Source: Bacteroides pyogenes_A
GTDB lineage: Bacteria > Bacteroidota > Bacteroidia > Bacteroidales > Bacteroidaceae
Strand: one strand, 5' to 3'
Assembly: GCF_048595595.1 (NCBI RefSeq)
Contig: NZ_CP184347.1
Length of the DNA: 64,000 nucleotides
Shown here piece after piece: positions 42,789 through 51,797 of this stretch; the first letter of the stretch is position 1; every line of letters begins with the position of its first letter. The notes under the pieces were generated by a model. It made no database searches. It had not been told where the DNA came from and was given only the letters and a program-made list of their open reading frames with translations. Both the position numbers and the translations under genes were made by a program.

Positions 42789-43015
42789 GTGTGTGTCACG
42801 TTGGGGTACTGCCTTTTCCACCTGTCCGTCCGTATCCCTCCAGATTTCCTGCCTGTGTGTTTCACGGAGGTGTACTGCCTTTGGGTTGAACAGAGTCGCT
42901 GTTTTGAAATAACAGAGGGTTTGTTTCGGTTGAACAGAGTCGCTGTTGGGACTGAATAGAGGCTCTGTTGGAATCGGGCAAAGGCATTGTTTCGGTTGAA
43001 CAGAGATTTCCTGTA
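42789..43015. repeat. Degenerate repeats in 22-bp register (left part of a large array)
   Basis: GGTTGAACAGAG starts at 42884, 42928 and 42994 (offsets 44 and 66), with a diverged copy near 42950. GTACTGCCTTT recurs at 42806 and 42872 (offset 66), and TCACG at 42796 and 42862 (offset 66). All offsets are multiples of 22. No coding frame runs through it on either strand with any credibility. Confidence 0.75.
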
Positions 43016-43016
43016 A

Positions 43017-43412
43017 CTTTACCCGGTTTTTCTTGTAGTCGGACAAATCCTTTTCTATGGCTTTACGGTTTTTTTCTTGTAGTGAAGCGGAGTCCTTTCC
43101 ATGATTTTACGGGGTTTTTCTTGTAGTCGGACAAATCCTCCTCCATGATTTTACGGAATCTTTCTTGTAGTCGGACAAATCCTTTTCTATGGCTTTACGG
43201 GTTTTTTCTTGTAGTGAAGCGGAGTCCTTTCCATGATTTTACGGGGTCTTTCTTGTAGTCGGACAAATCCTCTTCCATGATTTTACGGAATCTTTCTTGT
43301 AGTGAAACGTAGTCCTTCCCATGGCTTTACGGGGTCTTTAGGTAGTTGGACAAATCCCTTTTCTATGGCTTTACGGAATCTTTATTGTCGTGGAACAAAT
43401 CCTTTCCTATAA
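43017..43412. repeat. Nine-unit 44-bp tandem array
   Basis: Nine consecutive 44-bp units start at 43017 and repeat every 44 bases to 43412. Each holds a TTTACGG-like start, TTCTTGTAG and a CCAT or CTAT near the end. Two alternative middle segments occur: GTCGGACAAATCC and GTGAAGCGGAGTCC. Units fall into triplets: unit 2 matches unit 5 and unit 3 matches unit 6 with one or two differences, so a 132-bp block was itself duplicated. Forty-four is not a multiple of three, so it is noncoding; there are no unique spacers, so it is not a CRISPR array. The whole 42635-43808 gap holds no supportable gene. Confidence 0.9.
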
Positions 43413-43665
43413 CCGGATGAGGTTTTTTTTGAAGACCGGGTGATTCTTTGTCCGCGTGGTGCTTTCTGTCTCTTTTGTCGTTTTTCCGGTAGAGATACTG
43501 TGCGGTTGCCATTCGGGAAAATTCACTTTATGCCCCTGTTTTCATCTGTGCAGGCGGGTATTGCCGGTAATGGCCTTATTCTTTTTTATAGTCAGCCAAG
43601 AGTTTGCTTTTCACATGTTTCTGCAAAAAAAGCCTCTTAAAAGCTACACATCAAAAGAATTTGAA

Positions 43666-43673
43666 TATCTTTG
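43666..43673 (+). promoter_or_regulatory. Candidate promoter (-7 box) of the beta-barrel gene
   Basis: TATCTTTG is an exact -7 match about 135 bases before the ATG at 43809. No TTG lies at the usual -33 distance. Confidence 0.45.
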
Positions 43674-43808
43674 CGGCTGTAATCTAAACACTTTAGTGAA
43701 AAATGTACGCTCGGTTACTGAATATGTTTCGGAGAATTCCCCGTACTTTCATTTGTTTCACATAAGCTGTTCATGGGATGAGGGCAGCAGAATAAAATTA
43801 AGAATAAT

Positions 43809-44405
43809 ATGAAAAAAGGTTTGATTTTTGTGCTATTTGCACTGGTTTCAATTGTTTCTTATTCGCAGGTATCTTGGAATGCCAAAGTAGGTATGAATCT
43901 GAGCAACGTTACACAGATTGACGACTCTAAGGTAAAAGCAGGGTTTCAAGCCGGTGTAGGTATGGAATATGCTTTCAATGAGTTATGGTCTATCCAACCT
44001 TCTCTGTTGTTTACAACCAAAGGATTTAAGCTGGATGCAGCCGGAAAAACTCTGACTGCCAACCCTATGTATCTTGAATTGCCTGTAATGGCTGCCGTTC
44101 GTTTTGCTGTGGCAGACGGTCAGAATGTCGTGATAAAGGCCGGTCCGTACATTGCTTATGGTCTGGGAGGCAAGTATAAATTTGCCGGTGAAAAGGTCGA
44201 CTTTTTTGGAGATACAAAGGTTGCCGGTGTTACTGTTGTAAAAGGTGCGGATAAATTCGATGCAGGTTTAGGTGTAGGCGTTGCTTATGAAATAAACCGT
44301 ATTTTTATCGATTTGACCGGAGAAATCGGTTTGACTAAACTGTATGACGCTGAAAAATCGCCGAAGAATATGAACTTCTCAGTAGGTGTAGGTTACAAAT
44401 TCTGA
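43809..44405 (+). CDS. Small outer-membrane beta-barrel protein (porin-family, OmpW/OMP_b-brl-like)
   Basis: A 198-residue protein with a signal peptide (MKKGLIFVLFALVSIVSYSQ). The mature part alternates amphipathic strands: WNAKVGMNLSNV, AGFQAGVGMEYAFNELWSIQ, LELPVMAAVRFAV, DAGLGVGVAYEINRIFIDLT and the C-terminal FSVGVGYKF ending in Phe, the classic outer-membrane signature. This fits an eight-stranded barrel of the PF13568 type. Cargo or role unknown. Followed by an intrinsic terminator (44498-44540). Its promoter region adjoins the 44-bp array. Confidence 0.85.
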   Translation: MKKGLIFVLFALVSIVSYSQVSWNAKVGMNLSNVTQIDDSKVKAGFQAGVGMEYAFNELWSIQPSLLFTTKGFKLDAAGKTLTANPMYLELPVMAAVRFAVADGQNVVIKAGPYIAYGLGGKYKFAGEKVDFFGDTKVAGVTVVKGADKFDAGLGVGVAYEINRIFIDLTGEIGLTKLYDAEKSPKNMNFSVGVGYKF

Positions 44406-44497
44406 TAAGTCCTGCTTGAGATAAAAGTTCAATGAGAAGGTGTCGAATTAAGAATGACAACCCGAGAAGGCTATAAGCTATAACTCGAAGACATAAG

Positions 44498-44540
44498 AAG
44501 AGCCGTATCAAACTCTGTTCGGAGTAAAGATACGGCTCTT
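44498..44540 (+). terminator. Terminator after the beta-barrel gene
   Basis: AAGAGCCGTATC (44498-44509) pairs perfectly with GATACGGCTCTT (44529-44540) and is followed by T residues. It lies about 90 bases past the stop. Confidence 0.8.
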
Positions 44541-44637
44541 TTTATTGTTAACAAGAGTAGTAAGTTTAGATTGAGAGTTGTTCGACTTCACTTCTCTGCG
44601 ATCGGCAGTAGGGATACATGCCCTTATATCCTGCGGT

Positions 44638-45888
44638 TTAGGCCCTCTGAAACTCTCTCTTTTCTTTTAGTTCCCTGTATCTTTCAATGGCGTGCTTACG
44701 ACTCATCAGAATCTGCCAGCGATACACCCAAAAGGTGGTAAGGAAGTAAATGCCGGCTTGCAGCCACAAGGCTTTGTATTCGAAGGAGACTTCGCTTAGT
44801 GTGGCTCCCATATTGTTGATCCGTACAAATCCGTTGATGCCGAATGTAGACGGAAATATGTAAGAAACATACCTCCAGAATGGCGGAATGGCGGAACCGG
44901 GCCATGAAATGCCCGAGATAAACAGTAACGGAACCGAAGTGAACACGAAAAGCAGCATGCAGGTCTCGCGGTTGCGGATGGCGATCGAAGCAGTCATCGC
45001 AAAGAAAATACACGCCGCTAAGTATGGAAGTGTAAACAACGTCAGAGTTGAAAACTGCCCGATTTGGTTGAGGCTGAATATTCTCGGTACTACGCAAAGC
45101 ACATAGACGGAAACCAAAGAATAGACCAGAAAATAGCTCAACCCTTTACCCAATACGATTCGCAGCGTTCCCTCGTAATGCCGGTTGATGGGCACAAGAT
45201 CTCTGAAGCGGTTGTGCTCGCGGGCCGTACCGGCAGAAAGGCCGATCCCCAGAAGCAGAGTTTGTTGGATAATCAGTATCAATACGGCCGGAATGAGGAA
45301 AGCCGCGAATCCCGTCGTAGGGTTGAACATGGCTACATCCTCATATTCTATCGGATAAGCCGTAATTTCATCTTGCCTGCCGGTGGTATTTCCGCTGCGT
45401 GCAATCTTGATGTCTTTATTCATCTTGAGAGAGACCGATGTATTGGCCAGTAGCAGTGACTTATAATACAGCAAACCGCTCATGTCGCAGAAAATCTGTA
45501 CCTGCGATTGCTCTCCTCTTACGATTTTGTCGTTGAAATCGGCGGGCATATATATGATACCGTAAGCTTTCCGCTCTTTCAGCATCTGCTGCGCTTCTTT
45601 CATGTCGGCGCAGTAGGCAACGATATCCACATCGGGAGTGGCGTCGATGTTCTGAAGGTATTTGCGACTAAACGATGAGCGGGAATCGTCCACTACCACC
45701 GCCGGTACTTCGCGTACCACTTCATTGTTATAAATGAAGGCATATAGCAGAGGATAACCCAAAGGCACGAGAATGAAGAATATCAGTACCCCTTGGTCGC
45801 GGAAAGTGATTCGGAACTCCCGTTTCCAGATATAAAACAGGTCGTTGATACCCTCGGCTATCTTGTCTTTTAACTTTATATCTTTCAT
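44638..45888 (-). CDS. ABC-2 type transporter permease (second of a pair)
   Basis: A 416-residue inner-membrane protein with one N-terminal membrane helix (about 27-50), a large periplasmic domain (about 55-200) and five C-terminal helices (about 205-410). The C-terminal part shows the ABC-2 permease pattern as in YhhJ/DrrB-type exporters. Its ATG abuts the stop of the other permease gene with no gap, so the two are co-translated and likely form a heterodimer. Last gene of the TolC-HlyD-permease-permease operon. No ATP-binding subunit gene is present. Confidence 0.88.
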   Translation of the reverse strand: MKDIKLKDKIAEGINDLFYIWKREFRITFRDQGVLIFFILVPLGYPLLYAFIYNNEVVREVPAVVVDDSRSSFSRKYLQNIDATPDVDIVAYCADMKEAQQMLKERKAYGIIYMPADFNDKIVRGEQSQVQIFCDMSGLLYYKSLLLANTSVSLKMNKDIKIARSGNTTGRQDEITAYPIEYEDVAMFNPTTGFAAFLIPAVLILIIQQTLLLGIGLSAGTAREHNRFRDLVPINRHYEGTLRIVLGKGLSYFLVYSLVSVYVLCVVPRIFSLNQIGQFSTLTLFTLPYLAACIFFAMTASIAIRNRETCMLLFVFTSVPLLFISGISWPGSAIPPFWRYVSYIFPSTFGINGFVRINNMGATLSEVSFEYKALWLQAGIYFLTTFWVYRWQILMSRKHAIERYRELKEKREFQRA

Positions 45889-47070
45889 TTACGGTATGTA
45901 TTTATAGTGAATCAATGCTTTTTTCAGTCGATATATTACGAAGAAAGGAAGCATCATGAATATTAACAAGGCTGTATAGTTAGGCCACGAGTAAGCCATG
46001 CTGTATCCGTTGAGCGCCTGATCGACATAGATGAGAAAGTAATGGCGCAGCGGGAACAAATAGCTTAATGCCTGCAAAACCGGGTGCATCGCCATTACCG
46101 GAAATGTAAAGCCCGAAATGGAAAAGGAGATCATTCCCCACAACGAAGCGAAACTCAATCCGAGACGCAGGGTGGGCAATATTCCTATCATAAGCACTCC
46201 GCAACATTGCGAAGCCAGTACGAGGCAAAGCGTGGCGAGCAGCATGGGAAAGATTCCGCTGTTGCAGGGGAAATGCAGGAAGCCGTATAAATACACATTA
46301 TAGAATGCTCCCATGATGAAAAAGACAACCGTATGCGGTATCAGCTTCCCTGCCAGCGCAATGTAGATGGAATTATTGCTCATCCGCAGCCATTCACGTG
46401 CTGTGCGGGCTTTGATTTCCACGCCGATGGAATAAACCGTCACCATGAATATAAGCAACATCAATACGCCCGGTAACAATGTGTTGCATAAATATACCGA
46501 GTAGTTCAACCACGGATTGTTCAGCGGGTGCGTGTCGATAACGATCGGTTGTAAAAAGCCCATCGCCTGCTTCTCCGTCGCTCCTCTGGCATACAGCATG
46601 CTTCTGGCTGCGGCCCCCGAAACAAGTTCTCCCATCATCTTCATATCTCTGAAAAGCAAAGAGCCGGCAATGAGATAAGAGTTGTTTGTATAGAAAGAGA
46701 CCTTAGGCTGCCGTTGGCTTTGCGTCTCTGCCGACAAACCTTCGGGTATATAGAAGAAACCGTATATCTCTCCTTTCTGCAAGGCGATGCGGGCATCTGC
46801 TATGTTGCTGTAATGGGCCGTAATATCCGTTTGGGTGAAGGCATCGAGATTACGGATGATGTTGCGGGAGTTAGCCGAACGGTCCATGTCGACCACACCT
46901 GCGGGCAGGCCTTCCGGAAGTCCGGAACTCATCAAGGTGGTAAAGAATATATAACAGAACAGAGGAGCTATCACCATGCAGAAAAGGTAGAGCGGGCGGG
47001 ATACGAGCCGGCGGCACTCTCGCAGCATGACTTGCCACAAAGCTATATATTTCTTTTCTTTCTCTTTCAT
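45889..47070 (-). CDS. ABC-2 type transporter permease (first of a pair)
   Basis: A 393-residue homologue of the adjacent permease with the same layout: one membrane helix (about 22-45), a periplasmic domain (about 50-180; GLPEGLPAGVVDMDRSANSR) and five or six C-terminal helices. Twenty-three bases separate it from the upstream HlyD gene. It probably pairs with the other permease to move a substrate to the HlyD/TolC channel; substrate unknown. An ATPase must come from elsewhere if this acts as an ABC transporter. Confidence 0.88.
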   Translation of the reverse strand: MKEKEKKYIALWQVMLRECRRLVSRPLYLFCMVIAPLFCYIFFTTLMSSGLPEGLPAGVVDMDRSANSRNIIRNLDAFTQTDITAHYSNIADARIALQKGEIYGFFYIPEGLSAETQSQRQPKVSFYTNNSYLIAGSLLFRDMKMMGELVSGAAARSMLYARGATEKQAMGFLQPIVIDTHPLNNPWLNYSVYLCNTLLPGVLMLLIFMVTVYSIGVEIKARTAREWLRMSNNSIYIALAGKLIPHTVVFFIMGAFYNVYLYGFLHFPCNSGIFPMLLATLCLVLASQCCGVLMIGILPTLRLGLSFASLWGMISFSISGFTFPVMAMHPVLQALSYLFPLRHYFLIYVDQALNGYSMAYSWPNYTALLIFMMLPFFVIYRLKKALIHYKYIP

Positions 47071-47093
47071 TTACGTTGCGAATCTAAGGAATA

Positions 47094-48086
47094 TTATTTG
47101 TTGATAATGACAGACATGCCCGGACGGAGATTTTCTGTTTTCTCCATCGGAGAAGCCTTTACTCTGAACGTCTTCAGGTCGAACTGTCCGGTTGTCTTGG
47201 TGGCTTTCCAGGCTGCATAAGTTCCTAAGTCCTGCAGATAGTATACCTTCAGTTTGACGGTTTTATTTTCCAGAGCAGGGACTATAGCCTCGAATTCCGC
47301 TCCCATCGTCAGGTTTTTCAGCAGATCTTCGCGTACATTGAATGTCACCCACATATCATCGAGTTCGGCGATGTTCATGATGGGAGCACCTGTACCTACC
47401 AATTCGCCGACTTTGGGAAAGATCTCGGATACTTCTCCGGTTGCTTGGGCTATCAGATACGTCTCTTTGATATACGACTCCACTTCGGCTACGGCTCCTT
47501 TGGCACGGTTCACCAGGGCCTCCGCAGCCATTTTGTCTTCACGTTGAGCACCGTTCTTAGCCATTGTGTATTGAGATTTGGCTGCTTTTTCCGTAGCAAT
47601 TGCGGCATCGCGTTGTGCAGTTACTTCATCCAGTTTCTGTGCGGGCATCACACCTTGTTCATACAGGTTTTTGACACGAGTGTACGATTTTTCGGCAATG
47701 GTGACGCCTGCTTGAGCTTTTTGCCACATTTCGTATGCCGCTTGAATTTGCTCCTGCCGGGTTCCTCTGATTGCTTTTTCATTCTGAGCCTGTGCGGCAG
47801 CTTGGGCTGCGCGCGCCTGTTCCATCTTTGCCATTACATCGGGTGCTTCCAGTATTGCCAGCGTATCTCCGGCGTTTACTTTCTGCCCCTCTTTTACACG
47901 AAACTCCAGAATACGTCCCGGCACTTTGCTCGAAACGCGATATTCGGTTGCTTCGGCCTGCCCCTGAATAATCTCCGGACCCTTGCGAAGCATGAAAAAA
48001 CCGACGATTGCAACAATTGCGATAACTCCTAATAAAGTAAGGAATGCAAGCAGCATATTGCTGTTTTGTGATTTTGTAGGTGTCAT
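47094..48086 (-). CDS. HlyD/EmrA-family periplasmic adaptor
   Basis: A 330-residue membrane-fusion protein. It has one N-terminal membrane anchor (MLLAFLTLLGVIAIVAIVGF), a biotinyl-lipoyl-like half motif (VPGRILEFRVKEGQKVNAGD), a long alpha-hairpin (about 85-200, Ala/Gln/Lys-rich), then the second lipoyl half (ATGEVSEIFPKVGELVGTGA) and a beta-barrel domain ending in RPGMSVIINK. It links the inner-membrane permeases to the TolC-like channel encoded upstream. Middle gene of the export operon. Confidence 0.9.
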   Translation of the reverse strand: MTPTKSQNSNMLLAFLTLLGVIAIVAIVGFFMLRKGPEIIQGQAEATEYRVSSKVPGRILEFRVKEGQKVNAGDTLAILEAPDVMAKMEQARAAQAAAQAQNEKAIRGTRQEQIQAAYEMWQKAQAGVTIAEKSYTRVKNLYEQGVMPAQKLDEVTAQRDAAIATEKAAKSQYTMAKNGAQREDKMAAEALVNRAKGAVAEVESYIKETYLIAQATGEVSEIFPKVGELVGTGAPIMNIAELDDMWVTFNVREDLLKNLTMGAEFEAIVPALENKTVKLKVYYLQDLGTYAAWKATKTTGQFDLKTFRVKASPMEKTENLRPGMSVIINK

Positions 48087-48192
48087 ATTTTAGTTTTTTA
48101 AGTTTTTTATATTCTTTGATTCGACAAGCAGGGGTAAGTTGACAGTGCAGATGGGGTAGTTCCGTTGTCAACTTGTCTTCCGCCTTCTTGTC

Positions 48193-49680
48193 TTACTTTA
48201 GGGTTCCGAGCGCTTTCTTCAAGTAGATTTCTGTCAGCTTTACGTCTATTTGAGAGTCGATTTTCTCCGATTGTGCCGACAGCCAAGCCGTTTGCGCTTC
48301 GAGTACGTTGCTCGTGGCAATTACTCCTTCTTTGAAACCGAGCGTGGCATACCGCAGGTTTTCTTCCGCTTTTTCCATGTTCTTGGTTGCCATCACCAGC
48401 TTCTTTCCGGCCTCGTTCACCTTGAACGCTGCCTGGTTTACCTGTAGTTCGATTTTTTCTTTGGCATCCTGAAGCCGGTATTCGGCAATGCGTGCTTCCG
48501 CTTTGGCAGCCCTGGTTTTGTAAGTCCCTTCTCCCCAATGCCAAATGGGAACTTGCAGCATGACTCCCACATTCCACATTCCTTTGAATTTGTTCTCAAA
48601 TCCATTGAACATCGAAGGGTTCGTAACTACGTAGTTGCCAATAAGAGCAAGCGAAGGAAGGTGCTCCGCGCGCGTTACGTTTACTTTCTGCCGATATATC
48701 TTGCTTGCCAGCTCCAAGCTGCGTATTTCCGGGCGGTTGGCATAAGCAGTGGCTATATCGAAGTAAGTGTCCGGCGTAAGTACGGGCAGGTTGTCCATCT
48801 CTTCGTCCGCCAGCCGGACGGGAGTGCTCAGGTCGATTCCGCAAAGTTGGCACAGCAGCATCCGTGCAAGGCTTAGCCCGTCTTCAACTTTGGTGAGTGT
48901 CATTTCTGCTTCGTTCACTTTTACTCGTACCGATAATCCGTCGGCTTTTGTTGCCACCCCTTCGGCAATCATCTTTTCCACATCGCTGTCGAGCTGTTGC
49001 AAAAGTTTCAGGTAGCCTTCCGCAAGTTTCTTTTTGTTGGCGAGCGATACCACTTGCCAATAAGCCTGATCGGTACTCAAGATTACTTCTTGCATGCCCG
49101 AATGGTGCTGTTGGCGTGCCAATTCTTCCGCATATCGGGTAATCCTGTTGTAAGCGCGGATTTTTCCTCCCATGTAGATGGGTTGGGTAAGGGTAAGGGC
49201 GCCGGCATATACGTTACGGGTATCTGTACGGAATGCGTCGATTACCGAGTTTCCTGCATTGTTAAGGGCGGGAACAAGGGAGGAGCCTAACTGATTTCCC
49301 AGACTTCCGAGAGACGAAATTAGCGGAGCCAACTCCGGATGGGCGGCAACGATGGCCTGAGCGGCTTGTTGAAAAGGACCGGATATACCGTTCGCCATGT
49401 TGGTACCCAATCCTGAAAGCGCCGCTTTCTGATCGTTGTTCAGGATCGAAAACTCTTTCTGATTCCGCATATAAGCCCCTGTAGCTGTTATGTCGGGCAA
49501 GTAATTGGTAAATGCGGCCTTTCTCTGGTTATATGCGGCGTTTATTTTTTCATTACTGATCAGCAGATCCTTATTATTGGCAAGAGCCAATGCACGACAA
49601 CTATCTAAGTTGAGAACACTTTGGCTTTCAGCCATAGATGTCAAGCAGCATAGAGCGGTTAGAATCAGTACTTTTTTCAT
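48193..49680 (-). CDS. TolC-family outer-membrane efflux protein
   Basis: A 495-residue channel protein with signal peptide (MKKVLILTALCCLTSMAESQ) and the two-fold helical repeat of the OEP family: LDSCRALALANNKDLLISNE near the start and IYRQKVNVTRAEHLPSLALI in the second half, ending in DVKLTEIYLKKALGTLK. ATG 49680 places the signal peptide at the N terminus; the open frame reaches 22 codons further but overlaps the promoter. First gene of the minus-strand operon TolC, HlyD, permease, permease. Its promoter at 49752-49781 is a strong consensus match. Confidence 0.92.
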   Translation of the reverse strand: MKKVLILTALCCLTSMAESQSVLNLDSCRALALANNKDLLISNEKINAAYNQRKAAFTNYLPDITATGAYMRNQKEFSILNNDQKAALSGLGTNMANGISGPFQQAAQAIVAAHPELAPLISSLGSLGNQLGSSLVPALNNAGNSVIDAFRTDTRNVYAGALTLTQPIYMGGKIRAYNRITRYAEELARQQHHSGMQEVILSTDQAYWQVVSLANKKKLAEGYLKLLQQLDSDVEKMIAEGVATKADGLSVRVKVNEAEMTLTKVEDGLSLARMLLCQLCGIDLSTPVRLADEEMDNLPVLTPDTYFDIATAYANRPEIRSLELASKIYRQKVNVTRAEHLPSLALIGNYVVTNPSMFNGFENKFKGMWNVGVMLQVPIWHWGEGTYKTRAAKAEARIAEYRLQDAKEKIELQVNQAAFKVNEAGKKLVMATKNMEKAEENLRYATLGFKEGVIATSNVLEAQTAWLSAQSEKIDSQIDVKLTEIYLKKALGTLK

Positions 49681-49751
49681 TGTGTGTAGCGTCTTAAAAA
49701 TGGGATTGATTAATACTTCTTTTATAAAGAATAATTGCATGAACAACGATG

Positions 49752-49781
49752 CAAAAGTATCTACTTTCTGTTGAACTGCAA
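49752..49781 (-). promoter_or_regulatory. Promoter of the TolC-HlyD-permease operon
   Basis: On the minus strand TTG (49779-49781), a 19-base spacer and TACTTTTG (49752-49759) match the Bacteroides consensus. The start point would fall near 49745, giving a 65-base leader. No regulator gene lies next to it in the window. Confidence 0.7.
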
Positions 49782-50275
49782 AAAAAATTAGCCTTTTTTA
49801 AATAGAGACAAATAGAAAAGGATTTTTCCAGACATGTTCCGGTTTTACCGTTTTCCCTTTATATATGCTTCAATTCGGGACAATGATGAATGCAATACAC
49901 TTCGGATAGAATAATTCGGTTTGAAGTATCATTTACATTTTAATCTTTCTTTGTTCAAAAATTATTGGTTTTCTTTTAAATAAGAATAGGGCTGTCTGAC
50001 AAGTTTTAGACAGTCTCTTTTGTTGTAGATAGCAAAAAATAAGGCCTTCCCATTGGTAGCGCGTCTTACGCTTATGTACTACATCGATTTTATCGCGTTT
50101 ATGGAGAACCCGGACAAAAATGGGACAACATCCTTGCTAAAGAGAAACAAAAAGGATCACCGGAACAGACCCTTTTCGATTAGGAGGGCTTACTTTTTGA
50201 AAAAGAAAGCCCGAAGTTCGATTCTGTAGGGCTTTGGGCAAGATATTTAGGCTCTTTTGAGTTTTAGCGGACGAA
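49782..50275. other. Intergenic region with remnant-like sequence
   Basis: A short hairpin (GCTGTCT 49991-49997 with AGACAGT 50008-50014) resembles the dispersed GGCTGTCT hairpins at 7076. A plus-strand frame at 50043-50183 reads like protein (RFYRVYGEPGQKWDNILAKE) but has no start, and I do not recognise it; it may be a gene remnant. Nothing else is supportable. Confidence 0.4.
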
Positions 50276-51263
50276 CTATATTACAAACCCAATAAAATGA
50301 GGAAAAAGTTTTATCCACCTTAAATTATTTGAGAAATATTCTGCTGCTATCCGCTCTTGAGTCGTTTTAGGTCTGTGAGGCTTAGATTTCCACCTCCCCA
50401 AAGAGAGATAAAACTGTTTTTCAGACGGAGATATTAGGCTTCTCCGAAACGAAGCCGTTGATATACGGATATTGGAAATAACAACCGCAAACGCCTGTCT
50501 CACCAGTTCATTTGCCACAGCTATGATCGCTGGTTTTCCGGATTTCCCTCGGCTTCTTTCAATGGTTGGACATATCCCTATATACCGAGATAATTGCTTA
50601 GCGTTGTCAAAGTAAGTGAATTCTCCGGTAGCAATAATCAATGCTGTTGTCAAAGTGACACTGATTCCTTCTTATGGAAGTCAATGCTTTGAGTTGGTTC
50701 TCAAAGACAGACTCCGCAGTTTGCATAAGCTCTGCCTCAAGATGCTTAATTTGTTTTTCTAAAAACAAAATGGTCTGCCTTATGGAAGAGAAACACTTCT
50801 TGTCTTTAACAGGCAGTGGATCAAGCGATGACTGAAGATTCTTGGTCATAGTGAGTTGTTTCTGAAGCTGACGGATAACAGTTTTCTTCTGTTTTAACAG
50901 CATCAGACTTTCTGAAGGCAGTTCGTACGCAGCCGGCTTCATCTTTTATCCGTAGTCAGCGATTAGACACGCATCCATTTCATCGGTTTTTGTTACCGAC
51001 ATCATAACCCGTGAATAATTCTTTATCCTTTTGGGGGTGACAAGGCTTGCTGCTATGCCTGCTCAATCAAGGAAGCAGAGGAGCAGGAAACCGTAATTGC
51101 CGGTAGCCTCCATCACACAATGATGTGTGTCTGCCGATAACTTGCCAATAAACTTGCGAATGCCTTTAGCTTCATTCGTGAATGTTTCAGTGCGATAGCT
51201 GTTTCCCGATGGAAATGCCGCCACAAATGTGGATTTGCTGATGTCGATTCCAATGTATGTCAT
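50276..51263 (-). pseudogene. Decayed IS110-family transposase
   Basis: The minus strand from 51263 reads MTYIGIDISKSTFVAAFPSG, the DEDD-type N terminus of IS110-family transposases. It continues in the same frame through two nonsense codons (TGA 51063-51065, TAA 50946-50948) into VTKTDEMDACLIADYG and MKPAAYELPSESLMLLKQ. A one-base shift near 50675 is needed to continue into TTALIIATGEFTYFDNAKQL and YIGICPTIERS. After this the conserved C-terminal SxG region appears to be missing, consistent with an internal deletion before ELVRQAFAVV. Two stops, one frameshift and one deletion make it inactive. Confidence 0.88.
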
Positions 51264-51797
51264 ATCTCAAATTTTAATCAGGAGTAACATCTTTTGCATT
51301 CTCGTCGCAAACTCGGGGTCTTGCTTACAGCCCCAACGAACTATCCGGTCTTTAGATGTAAAAACATGGGGGGCTTAACGTCCGCTTTAGGTTTTAATCC
51401 CAATAGCAATTCGGACTTGTTCCATGTTTGGTTTTCCTGAATGTATAAAGACAATGTTAGTTTAAAATCAATAATAACGCAAATGTACGACAGTAATAAT
51501 ATTTTTTAACGCATCTATTCTTGCTTTTTAATTCTGAGAGCGGGTAATATATATGAAAAATTTATTTCCATAAAAAATTACTGAGCCTTTGTTGGCCTGT
51601 TTCAATACCTCGACCGTGGGTGTCATTGACCTCATTTTAGATAAATTTGCATCGTTTGTCTGTAAAATAATGCAGATTCAAATCCGGTTTACTGTCTACT
51701 TTTGCGCAAAATGAGGATTTATATGCGCAATTGGTAATATAAAAGGAGGCGGATGTTTTTAATTTTGCACTTACCGAAACCTTTAAAACGAGATACC
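51264..51797. other. Intergenic region before the ROK gene
   Basis: No gene is visible. Two -7 matches precede the ROK gene: TACTTTTG at 51697-51704 and TAATTTTG at 51760-51767, the second placing a start point about 24 bases before the ATG. No regulator binding site was recognised. Confidence 0.5.

Noticed and set aside
42696..43046. 116-codon minus-strand frame through the repeat region.
   Set aside because: It runs across degenerate repeats, has repeat-derived composition and overlaps the repressor gene's -33 element.
43017..43412. CRISPR-like array of nine units.
   Set aside because: The whole 44-bp unit repeats with no unique spacers, and no cas genes are present.
43456..43812. 118-codon plus-strand frame before the beta-barrel gene.
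   Set aside because: It overlaps the -7 box and leader of the beta-barrel gene, is rich in Cys and Phe, and resembles no family.
50043..50183. Plus-strand frame reading RFYRVYGEPGQKWDNILAKE.
   Set aside because: No start codon or family match; possibly a remnant, but not enough to annotate as a pseudogene.
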